In this document: positions 57,266 through 64,000 of the stretch, piece after piece | Numbering within the stretch: the stretch's first letter is position 1 | How the letters are laid out: every line of letters starts with the position of its first letter | Source of the DNA: Pseudomonas sp. Leaf48 | GTDB taxonomy: Bacteria; Pseudomonadota; Gammaproteobacteria; Pseudomonadales; Pseudomonadaceae | Reading direction: 5' to 3' | DNA: 64,000 bases | Assembly (NCBI RefSeq): GCF_001421885.1 | Contig: NZ_LMLH01000012.1 | Coordinates: 145,543 to 209,542, forward strand | Program-made: the position numbers and the translations under genes | Notes under the pieces: generated by a model | Databases searched by the model: none | Told to the model about the DNA's origin: nothing | The model's input: the letters and a program-made list of their open reading frames with translations, nothing else

Positions 57266-58711
57266 ATGGCAAGTCCGATTACACCAGGTTTGGGCCTTGG
57301 GTCCGGTATTGATATCAACTCGATCGTTACAGCATTGGTCAACAGCGATAAATCGGCCAAGCAGACTCAGATCACCACTCAGACCACGATCAATACGTCC
57401 AAGATTTCTGGTATAGGCACACTCAAAAGTGCTCTGGCCGCCTACCAGGCTGCCATGAACAAGCTCAACAGCGCGACAAGCCCTGCGTTTTCCGGTTTCG
57501 CGGCAACCTCCTCAGCGCCGACGGTTTTGACGACAACCTCGGACAACACTGCCGTCAACGGTACTTACACCATCAAAGTCGACAACCTGGCTACCGGCTC
57601 CAAGGTTGCCAGTGCTTCTTTCGCGGGCGGTGCGTCCAGTGCCATTCCGACTGGTACATTGAACATCAGTCAAAATGGCACTGCCTACAGCGTTGCTATA
57701 CCGAGCGGTGCGACCTTGCAGTCGACCCGTGACGCTATCAACACAACACTGGGTGCCCAGGGTATCTCGGCCAACATCGTCACCGACAGCAACGGGTCGC
57801 GACTGGTGATCGGCTCGACCACGACCGGCAAGGGCACGGATCTCATTGTCAGCGGCATCGCGGGCCTTGAGATCGATGGCAGCCAGATCATGGGGACCAT
57901 TCCCGATCCGGCGAATCCGGGGGCGACCCTGCCTGATCCGAACAGTGCCGGCACCATCGGTGCGCTGGCGGCTGATGCGAACCTGACGATCGATGGTCTG
58001 GCAGTGACCAGCAAAACCAACACCGTCAACTCGTCAGTCAGCGGCTTGAGCATGACCCTGGTGGCAGCAGGCACCTCGACCGTGACCGTGGCGACCAATA
58101 CGACGGGGTTGCAGACTTCGATCCAGTCATTTGTCGACGCCTACAACACGCTGGTGAGAACGGTTAACTCGCTGACTCAGGCCACTGTCGGTGCTGATGG
58201 CAAGCCGACTGTCTCTGCGGCAATGACCGGTGACGCCATGCCCCGTTCGTTGATTGCCGATATCCGCAAGGAGTTGACCACACCAGGCCCGGGTGGGCAG
58301 TTGTCGGTGCTGGCGCAATTGGGTATCACCACCGACCAGAAAGCCGGCACGTTGAATTTCGACTCGGCAAAATTCACCAAGGCGATGACCAGCAAGTCGC
58401 TGGGTGGTGAGGTCCAGACGCTGTTTACCGGTACCAACAGTACCAATGGCCTGCTGGCCCGCATGAGCGCGGCGATCAAACCCTATTCTCAGACCGGTGG
58501 CATTCTTGATCAGCGCACCACCAGTCTGAACAAGCAGAAAAGCGAGCTGAGCGATCAGCAGATGGCATTGGACCTGCGCGTGACGTCGCTGACCGCGTCG
58601 CTGACGGCCAAGTACAACGCCATGGACCTGTTGGTCGGGCAAATGAAGGCGACGGCGACCAACATCACCTCGTTCTTCGACAGCCTGAATGCACAGGCTT
58701 CCAAAAGTTAA
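57266..58711 (+). CDS. fliD: Flagellar filament cap protein FliD
   Basis: 481 residues from the ATG at 57266 behind AAAGGGGA (MASPITPGLGLGSGIDINSIV). It caps the filament and folds incoming flagellin; it also binds mucin in P. aeruginosa. The N-terminal GSGIDINSIVTALVNSDKSAK and the C-terminal coiled coil (DQRTTSLNKQKSELSDQQMALDLRVTSLTASLTAKYNAMDLLVGQMKAT) are the D0/D1 legs; the centre is variable. 83 bp after flaG. Confidence 0.95.
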   Translation: MASPITPGLGLGSGIDINSIVTALVNSDKSAKQTQITTQTTINTSKISGIGTLKSALAAYQAAMNKLNSATSPAFSGFAATSSAPTVLTTTSDNTAVNGTYTIKVDNLATGSKVASASFAGGASSAIPTGTLNISQNGTAYSVAIPSGATLQSTRDAINTTLGAQGISANIVTDSNGSRLVIGSTTTGKGTDLIVSGIAGLEIDGSQIMGTIPDPANPGATLPDPNSAGTIGALAADANLTIDGLAVTSKTNTVNSSVSGLSMTLVAAGTSTVTVATNTTGLQTSIQSFVDAYNTLVRTVNSLTQATVGADGKPTVSAAMTGDAMPRSLIADIRKELTTPGPGGQLSVLAQLGITTDQKAGTLNFDSAKFTKAMTSKSLGGEVQTLFTGTNSTNGLLARMSAAIKPYSQTGGILDQRTTSLNKQKSELSDQQMALDLRVTSLTASLTAKYNAMDLLVGQMKATATNITSFFDSLNAQASKS

Positions 58712-58724
58712 GCGTTGAGCCCAT

Positions 58725-58767
58725 GACAAAAAACCCGGCGACGTTTTAAACGCGCCGGGTTTTTGTC
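58725..58767. terminator. Bidirectional terminator after fliD
   Basis: GACAAAAAACCCGGCG pairs with CGCCGGGTTTTTGTC around a 12-nt loop, with the T-rich 3' arm acting as the T-tract. It starts 13 bp after the fliD stop and separates fliD from fliS. Confidence 0.85.
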
Positions 58768-58842
58768 TTCCGGTTTAAAGTTCTTTGACTCGTAGACGAT
58801 ATATTGGTCAGGTGAGTCCTAAAGTTGCGATGAGGTAAGAAC

Positions 58843-59238
58843 ATGAATCCGATGTTGGCCCTTCGGCAATATCAGAAAGTTGGAGCGCAAGCTCAAGTCT
58901 CCGAAGCCAGCCCGTACCGCCTGGTGCAGATGCTGATGGAGGGTGGGCTGGACCGTATTGCTCAGGCCAAAGGCGCCATGGAGCGCAACGATATTCCGGG
59001 TAAAGGTGTGTTGATCAGCAAGGCCATCGGGATCATTGGCGGCTTGCGTGAGGGCCTGGACCTCGAGAACAAGGCTGAAGAGGTGGAGAGGCTGGATAAT
59101 CTCTACATGTACATGATGAAGCGTCTCGCCGAGGCGAACATCACGACCGATCCAGCGATTCTTGACGAAGTTGGCGACTTGCTTCGCACCGTCAAAGACG
59201 GCTGGGACGGTATCGCCCCTGCGGGTCCGCAGTTTTAA
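58843..59238 (+). CDS. fliS: Flagellar export chaperone FliS
   Basis: 131 residues. It binds the C-terminus of flagellin and delivers it to the export gate. Signatures are LRQYQKVGAQAQVSEASPYRLVQMLMEGGLDRIAQAKGAME and the helix RLDNLYMYMMKRLAEANI. GAGG precedes the ATG. It is followed 10 bp later by the FliT-like gene. Confidence 0.95.
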   Translation: MNPMLALRQYQKVGAQAQVSEASPYRLVQMLMEGGLDRIAQAKGAMERNDIPGKGVLISKAIGIIGGLREGLDLENKAEEVERLDNLYMYMMKRLAEANITTDPAILDEVGDLLRTVKDGWDGIAPAGPQF

Positions 59239-59248
59239 GGAGATCATC

Positions 59249-59545
59249 ATGAGTCTTGTCCTGCAGCGAATCGAACACACCCGCCAAGCCCTGGTCGGCG
59301 CATTAGCCGAACGCAACTGGCAAGCGATCGGTGAGTTGGACCTGGCGTGCCGTTCCTGCATGGAAGACGTCTTGAGTGAAGCTTCGGTGGACGAGGCCGC
59401 GTTGCGCGACAATCTTCAGGAGCTGCTAGGGGTGTACAAGCAGCTTCTTGAGGCGGCTACGGGGGAGAGGCAAGCGATAGTCGATGAGATGTCGCAGATC
59501 CATCAAGCACAAAACGCGGCAAAGGTTTACCATCTGTTTGGTTAA
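59249..59545 (+). CDS. fliT: FliT-like flagellar protein
   Basis: 98 residues from the ATG at 59249 behind AAGGAG; an upstream open frame inside fliS is not used. It is helical throughout (RIEHTRQALVGALAERNWQAIGELDLACRSCMEDVLSEA...LQELLGVYKQLLEAATGERQAIVDEM). It occupies the FliT/FleP position after fliS. FliT is the export chaperone of FliD. Sequence similarity to enteric FliT is low, so the name rests on size, fold and position. Confidence 0.75.
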   Translation: MSLVLQRIEHTRQALVGALAERNWQAIGELDLACRSCMEDVLSEASVDEAALRDNLQELLGVYKQLLEAATGERQAIVDEMSQIHQAQNAAKVYHLFG

Positions 59546-59706
59546 ATAACCTCAGAGTTGTGCGCCATAAATTTGACTGTGCACGGTTTTTTGACTTAAC
59601 TAGAGCTGGTTCCAGATTTCAGTCGTCTTCAGGCATAACAAGTCTGCAAGCGTCTAGCTTGCCCCAACATTTTGGGTATTGAGTTGACTAGGGAAGTTGC
59701 TATTGC
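59546..59706. other. fleQ upstream region
   Basis: 161 bp without a gene. TTGACT at 59573-59578 followed 17 bp later by TTAACT is a possible weak sigma-70 promoter. No sigma-54 element is seen, in keeping with fleQ being at the top of the cascade. I did not find a clear Vfr/CRP-type site. Confidence 0.35.
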
Positions 59707-61182
59707 ATGTGGCGTGAAACCAAAATTCTGCTGATTGATGACGATAGCGTCCGCCGCCGCGACCTGGCGGTGATCTTGAATTTTCTCGGTGAAGAAAATT
59801 TACCCTGCGGCAGCCATGACTGGCAGCAGGCTGTCGGCTCTTTGTCATCAAGTCGTGAAGTAATCTGTGTCCTCATCGGGACGGTCAATGCTCCTGGCGC
59901 ACTTGGGGGCTTGCTTAAGACACTGTCAACCTGGGATGAGTTCCTTCCGGTTTTGCTAATGGGCGATAATTCTTCCATTGAGCTGCCCGAAGACCAGCGT
60001 CGCCGAGTGCTTTCGACGCTCGAGATGCCGCCCAGCTACAGCAAATTGCTCGACTCCCTGCATCGTGCCCAGGTCTATCGCGAGATGTACGACCAGGCGC
60101 GCGAGCGGGGGCGTCATCGCGAACCCAATCTGTTCCGCAGCCTTGTCGGCACCAGCCGGGCGATCCAGCACGTGCGGCAGATGATGCAGCAAGTCGCCGA
60201 CACCGATGCCAGCGTGCTGATCCTCGGTGAGTCCGGTACCGGCAAGGAAGTGGTCGCGCGCAACCTGCATTATCACTCCAAACGCCGTGAGGCACCGTTT
60301 GTGCCGGTCAATTGCGGGGCCATTCCGGCAGAGTTGCTCGAGAGCGAGTTGTTCGGTCACGAGAAGGGCGCTTTTACCGGGGCGATCACCAGCCGTGCGG
60401 GGCGTTTCGAACTGGCCAATGGCGGCACGTTGTTCCTCGATGAAATCGGCGACATGCCACTGCCGATGCAGGTCAAGCTGCTGCGCGTGTTGCAGGAGCG
60501 CACCTTTGAGCGCGTCGGCAGCAACAAGACCCAGAGCGTCGACGTGCGCATCATTGCCGCGACCCACAAGAATCTCGAAAGCATGATCGAGATTGGCACC
60601 TTCCGCGAAGACTTGTACTATCGCCTGAACGTGTTCCCGATCGAGATGGCACCGCTGCGCGAGCGGGTCGAAGACATTCCGCTGCTGATGAACGAATTGA
60701 TCTCGCGCATGGAGCACGAGAAACGCGGTTCGATCCGTTTCAACTCGGCCGCCATCATGTCGCTGTGCCGGCATGGCTGGCCGGGCAACGTCCGTGAGCT
60801 GGCCAACCTGGTGGAGCGCATGGCGATCATGCATCCGTACGGGGTGATCGGTGTGGTCGAGCTGCCGAAGAAGTTCCGCTACGTCGACGATGAAGACGAG
60901 CAAATGGTCGACAGCCTGCGCAGTGACCTTGAAGAGCGCGTGGCCATCAACGGCCATACGCCGGTCTTCACCGCCAGCGCCATGCTGCCGCCGGAAGGCC
61001 TGGACCTCAAGGACTACCTCGGTAGCCTGGAGCAGGGGCTGATTCAGCAGGCGCTGGATGATGCCAATGGCATCGTGGCCCGTGCCGCCGAGCGGCTGCG
61101 CATTCGACGTACCACGCTGGTGGAGAAGATGCGCAAGTACGGCATGAGCCGTCGTGATGGAGACGAACAGGCGGATGATTGA
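59707..61182 (+). CDS. fleQ: FleQ, master regulator of flagellar and biofilm genes
   Basis: 491 residues. A sigma-54 enhancer-binding protein that starts the flagellar cascade and, with FleN and c-di-GMP, controls exopolysaccharide genes. The N-terminal receiver-like domain (1-120) lacks a phosphoacceptor Asp: the strand reads CVLIGTVN (about 54-61), as in P. aeruginosa FleQ. The AAA+ domain has Walker A GESGTGKE (174-181), an intact GAFTGA loop (221-226) and Walker [15 protein letters not shown]-terminal Fis-type HTH is at about 445-480 ([22 protein letters not shown]). Confidence 0.97.
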   Translation: MWRETKILLIDDDSVRRRDLAVILNFLGEENLPCGSHDWQQAVGSLSSSREVICVLIGTVNAPGALGGLLKTLSTWDEFLPVLLMGDNSSIELPEDQRRRVLSTLEMPPSYSKLLDSLHRAQVYREMYDQARERGRHREPNLFRSLVGTSRAIQHVRQMMQQVADTDASVLILGESGTGKEVVARNLHYHSKRREAPFVPVNCGAIPAELLESELFGHEKGAFTGAITSRAGRFELANGGTLFLDEIGDMPLPMQVKLLRVLQERTFERVGSNKTQSVDVRIIAATHKNLESMIEIGTFREDLYYRLNVFPIEMAPLRERVEDIPLLMNELISRMEHEKRGSIRFNSAAIMSLCRHGWPGNVRELANLVERMAIMHPYGVIGVVELPKKFRYVDDEDEQMVDSLRSDLEERVAINGHTPVFTASAMLPPEGLDLKDYLGSLEQGLIQQALDDANGIVARAAERLRIRRTTLVEKMRKYGMSRRDGDEQADD

Positions 61183-61223
61183 CGCCTGTTTTTCAAGTGC
61201 TTCATTTTCAGGCTGTTTTTTTT

Positions 61224-61239
61224 AGGCACGGGTATTGCT
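61224..61239 (+). promoter_or_regulatory. Sigma-54 promoter of fleSR
   Basis: AGGCACG-GGTA-TTGCT. GG at 61225-61226 and GC at 61237-61238 are 10 bp apart and all other consensus positions (GGCACG, TTGCT) match. It lies 54 bp upstream of the fleS ATG. Together with FleQ immediately upstream, this fits FleQ-RpoN control of fleSR. Confidence 0.85.
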
Positions 61240-61292
61240 ACGTCCCTCGCAACGTTCCGTTTAACTGACGGTCAGCCACGCGAGAGAGCACG

Positions 61293-62504
61293 ATGCCCCA
61301 AGCCGCCCAGATGTCTCCTGTCCCTGACGTTTCGGGGCAACCGTCGTCCGTAGAGCAGGCGAGCCGGCTTGGTCTTGAGCAGGCGTTCTCTCTGTTCAAC
61401 CAGATGTCCAGTCAGTTGACTGATTCCTACAGCCTGCTGCAAGCCCGGGTGACCGAGCTCAAGGGCGAGCTGGCGGTGGTCAGCGCCCAGCGCATGCAGG
61501 AACTGGCGGAAAAAGAGCGCCTGGCCAATCGCCTGCAAAATCTCCTTGATCTGTTGCCTGGCGGTGTCATTGTCATCGACGCCCAGGGCATCGTGCGCGA
61601 AGCCAACCCGGCGGCCCGCGAGTTGCTCGGTCTGCCGCTCGAAGGCCAGTTGTGGCGCCTGGTCATTGCCCGCTGCTTTGCGCCTCGCGAAGACGACGGC
61701 CATGAGGTTTCACTCAAGGATGGTCGGCGCCTGTCGATTGCCACCCGCTCGCTGGACGCCGAACCCGGTCAACTGGTGTTGCTCAATGACCTGACCGAAA
61801 CCCGTCACCTGCAGGATCAGCTGGCGCGCCACGAACGGCTGTCGTCCCTTGGGCGCATGGTGGCCTCGTTGGCCCATCAGATTCGTACGCCCTTGTCCGC
61901 CGCGTTGCTTTACGCCAGCCATTTGACTGAGCAGGCGTTGCCGGTCGCGACCCAGCAACGTTTTGCCGGGCGCCTGAAGGAGCGCCTGCACGAACTGGAA
62001 CATCAGGTGCGCGACATGCTGGTGTTTGCTCGTGGCGAGCTGCCGTTGACCGACCGGCTGACGCCTGGCCAATTGTTGCAGTCGCTGCAAGCGGCTGCAC
62101 TGCCCCATGTGCAGGACCTGCCGATCCGCTGGCAGTGCGACAGCCATGCTGGGGAGTTGCTGTGCAATCGCGACACCCTGGTCGGAGCAATTTTGAATTT
62201 GATCGAAAATGCCATCCAGGCCAATGCCGGCGACCTGCGCCTCAAGGTTCATCTTTACACCCGTGGCAATCATCTGCGCCTGTGTGTCAGCGACAGTGGC
62301 AGCGGTATCTATGCCGGGGTGCTGGAGCGTCTGGGTGAGCCGTTCTTTACCACCAAAACCAACGGTACCGGCCTTGGCCTGACGGTGGTCAAGGCGGTGG
62401 CGCGTGCTCACCAGGGGGATCTGCGTTTGCACTCGCGCCCGGGTCGCGGTACGTGCGCACTGGTAATCCTGCCGTTGTTCTGCGGCGCCTTGGGCGCGGA
62501 GTGA
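61293..62504 (+). CDS. fleS: FleS, flagellar sensor histidine kinase
   Basis: 403 residues, with no membrane segment, so cytoplasmic. A PAS domain (about 80-170) follows an N-terminal helical stretch. His195 in SLAHQIRTPLSAALLYASHL is the phosphoacceptor. N box NLIENAIQANAG; G boxes DSGSGI and GTGLGLTVVKAVARAHQGDLRL. It phosphorylates FleR to turn on later flagellar genes. It is preceded by a sigma-54 promoter and followed 5 bp later by fleR. Confidence 0.95.
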   Translation: MPQAAQMSPVPDVSGQPSSVEQASRLGLEQAFSLFNQMSSQLTDSYSLLQARVTELKGELAVVSAQRMQELAEKERLANRLQNLLDLLPGGVIVIDAQGIVREANPAARELLGLPLEGQLWRLVIARCFAPREDDGHEVSLKDGRRLSIATRSLDAEPGQLVLLNDLTETRHLQDQLARHERLSSLGRMVASLAHQIRTPLSAALLYASHLTEQALPVATQQRFAGRLKERLHELEHQVRDMLVFARGELPLTDRLTPGQLLQSLQAAALPHVQDLPIRWQCDSHAGELLCNRDTLVGAILNLIENAIQANAGDLRLKVHLYTRGNHLRLCVSDSGSGIYAGVLERLGEPFFTTKTNGTGLGLTVVKAVARAHQGDLRLHSRPGRGTCALVILPLFCGALGAE

Positions 62505-62509
62505 CGGAC

Positions 62510-63895
62510 ATGGCAATCAAGGTTCTACTGGTCGAGGATGACCGCGCGTTGCGCGAAGCGCTGGCCGATACGCTGATGCTCGCGGGGCATGATTACGCCG
62601 CCGTGGGGTCGGCAGAGCAAGCATTGGCCGCTGCCGCTGGCGAGTCTTTCAGTCTGGTGATCAGCGACGTCAACATGCCGGGCATGGACGGCCATCAGTT
62701 GCTCGGCCTGTTGCGTGCGCGACAACCGCAATTGCCCGTGCTGCTGATGACGGCTCATGGGGCGGTGGAGCGCGCAGTCGATGCGATGCGCCAGGGCGCG
62801 GTGGACTACCTGGTCAAGCCATTCGAGCCCCGGGCGTTGCTCGATCTGGTGGCGCGTCACGCCCTGGGCAACCTTGGTACGACGGCGTGCGAAGGACCGA
62901 TTGCCAACGAGCCGGCCAGCGCGCAATTGCTGGAACTGGCGGCGCGGGTAGCGCGCAGCGACTCCACGGTATTGATCTCCGGTGAGTCGGGGACCGGCAA
63001 GGAAGTGCTGGCGCGTTACATTCATCAGCATTCCCATCGGGCCAGCCAGCCGTTCATTGCGATCAACTGTGCAGCGATCCCGGACAACATGCTCGAAGCG
63101 ACCCTGTTCGGCCACGAAAAAGGTTCCTTCACCGGTGCTATCGCCGCCCAGGCCGGCAAATTCGAGCAGGCCGACGGTGGCACCATCCTGCTCGACGAAA
63201 TTTCCGAAATGCCCCTCGGGCTGCAGGCCAAACTGCTGCGCGTATTGCAAGAGCGCGAGGTTGAGCGGGTCGGGGCGCGCAAGCCGATCACCCTGGACAT
63301 CCGCGTGGTCGCCACGACCAACCGCGACCTGGCTGCAGAAGTGGCGGCCGGGCGTTTCCGTGAAGACCTGTTCTATCGTCTGTCGGTGTTTCCCCTGGCC
63401 TGGCGGCCATTGCGCGAGCGCACCGCCGACATCCTGCCGTTGGCCGAGCGCTTGCTGGCCCGTCACGTCAATAAAATGAAGCATGCGCCCGCCAGGCTGT
63501 CGCCCGAGGCGCAGGCGTGCCTGGTCGGGTATCCGTGGCCGGGTAATGTACGGGAACTGGACAATGCGATTCAGCGCGCCTTGATTCTGCAGCAGGGCGG
63601 TTTGATTCAGCCGCAGGATTTCTGCCTGGCCGGGCCAGTCGCCTGTGCGCCATTGCCGGTATCGACGCCCGCAGCTGTGCGCGCCGTGGAAATTGAATCC
63701 GAGTCGGCGGGAGCCTTGGGCGATGACCTGCGCCGACGCGAATTTCAGATGATCATCGACACCTTGCGCGCCGAACGCGGCCGTCGCAAGGAAGCGGCCG
63801 AGCGCCTGGGCATCAGTCCGCGAACCTTGCGCTACAAGCTGGCGCAGATGCGTGATGCCGGGATGGACGTGGAAGCCTTTCTATTCGCTACTTGA
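62510..63895 (+). CDS. fleR: FleR, sigma-54-dependent response regulator
   Basis: 461 residues from the ATG at 62510 with GGAG upstream. Receiver domain with Asp53 (VISDVNMPGMDG) and Lys103 (YLVKPFEP). AAA+ domain with Walker A GESGTGKE (158-165); the sigma-54 contact loop reads GSFTGA (205-210) in place of GAFTGA, a substitution I recall from other FleR proteins. Walker B is GGTILLDEISEM. C-terminal Fis-type HTH at about 420-455 (RRKEAAERLGISPRTLRYKLAQM). It acts on the FleR-dependent hook and basal-body genes in P. aeruginosa. Confidence 0.96.
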   Translation: MAIKVLLVEDDRALREALADTLMLAGHDYAAVGSAEQALAAAAGESFSLVISDVNMPGMDGHQLLGLLRARQPQLPVLLMTAHGAVERAVDAMRQGAVDYLVKPFEPRALLDLVARHALGNLGTTACEGPIANEPASAQLLELAARVARSDSTVLISGESGTGKEVLARYIHQHSHRASQPFIAINCAAIPDNMLEATLFGHEKGSFTGAIAAQAGKFEQADGGTILLDEISEMPLGLQAKLLRVLQEREVERVGARKPITLDIRVVATTNRDLAAEVAAGRFREDLFYRLSVFPLAWRPLRERTADILPLAERLLARHVNKMKHAPARLSPEAQACLVGYPWPGNVRELDNAIQRALILQQGGLIQPQDFCLAGPVACAPLPVSTPAAVRAVEIESESAGALGDDLRRREFQMIIDTLRAERGRRKEAAERLGISPRTLRYKLAQMRDAGMDVEAFLFAT

Positions 63896-63908
63896 ATCTG
63901 TTCCTGTA

Positions 63909-64000
63909 GGAGCGAGCATGCTCGCGATGGTCGTCAACGATAACGCTGGGAACCTGACACCCCGCGGTGTTCTCAGGCCCATCGCGAGCATGCTCGCTCC
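63909..64000. repeat. Third-type REP palindrome pair, cut by the window end
   Basis: The arms GTAGGAGCGAGCATGCTCGC and GCGAGCATGCTCGCTCC enclose about 55 bp. The core (GAGCGAGCATGCTCGCGAT) differs from both other REP types in the window. The right arm reaches the last base, so its last few bases are missing. It marks the end of the long REP-free nap and flagellar stretch. Confidence 0.85.

Overview
The window reads as chromosomal DNA of a Pseudomonas of the P. fluorescens group. The grounds are high GC with typical pseudomonad codon use, a PhhA/PhhB/PhhC/PhhR phenylalanine hydroxylase cluster, FleQ/FleS/FleR control of flagellar genes, and scattered GTGGGAGCGGGC-type REP palindromes. It contains no rRNA, tRNA, CRISPR array or insertion sequence that I could see. 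It is cut at both ends: an HD-domain gene at the left edge and a REP element at the right edge.

Positions 1-22 kb are housekeeping and metabolic. They hold an HD-domain gene (partial) with a DUF962 membrane protein; an AraC-type regulator whose 3' end overlaps convergent trkH; a YdjA-type nitroreductase; a Cpx-like four-gene unit (coiled-coil membrane protein, response regulator, CpxP/Spy-like protein, sensor kinase); yciB-yciI; the conserved row trpH-yciO-scpA-scpB-rluB; an AroP-type permease behind a long leader with two short ORFs; arfB; an MFS exporter; two very small genes; and phhA-phhB-phhC divergent from phhR. TyrR/PhhR-like boxes lie upstream of both aroP and phhA, which ties aromatic amino acid uptake to its catabolism.

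Positions 22.3-26.5 kb carry napEDABC, the periplasmic nitrate reductase, behind an apparent Anr/FNR class II promoter.

Positions 26.6-63.9 kb are flagellar. flgFGHIJKL (basal-body rod, rings, muramidase, hook-associated proteins) starts behind a sigma-54-like promoter. Between flgL and fliC lies a glycosylation island of about 20 kb. It encodes two very large multidomain glycosyltransferases, a CDP-sugar cassette (rfbF, rfbG, an RfbC-like epimerase, a C-methyltransferase, an NAD-dependent reductase/epimerase), two further methyltransferase-type proteins, pseudaminic acid genes (pseC, pseF, a pseG-pseH fusion, pseI, but no pseB), a ketoacyl-ACP synthase III and a Maf-type flagellin glycosyltransferase. 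Then come fliC (behind a sigma-28-like promoter), flaG, fliD, fliS, a FliT-like chaperone, fleQ and fleSR (behind a sigma-54 promoter).

How it works together (inference): FleQ and sigma-54 turn on rod, ring and hook genes and fleSR, and FliA turns on fliC. The island makes at least two activated sugars, CMP-pseudaminic acid and a probable CDP-linked branched, possibly methylated, deoxysugar. Maf and the large transferases would then place these on flagellin before export. The least described parts are the glycan island (novel sugar, missing pseB, acyl synthase, modular transferases) and the structured leader of aroP.
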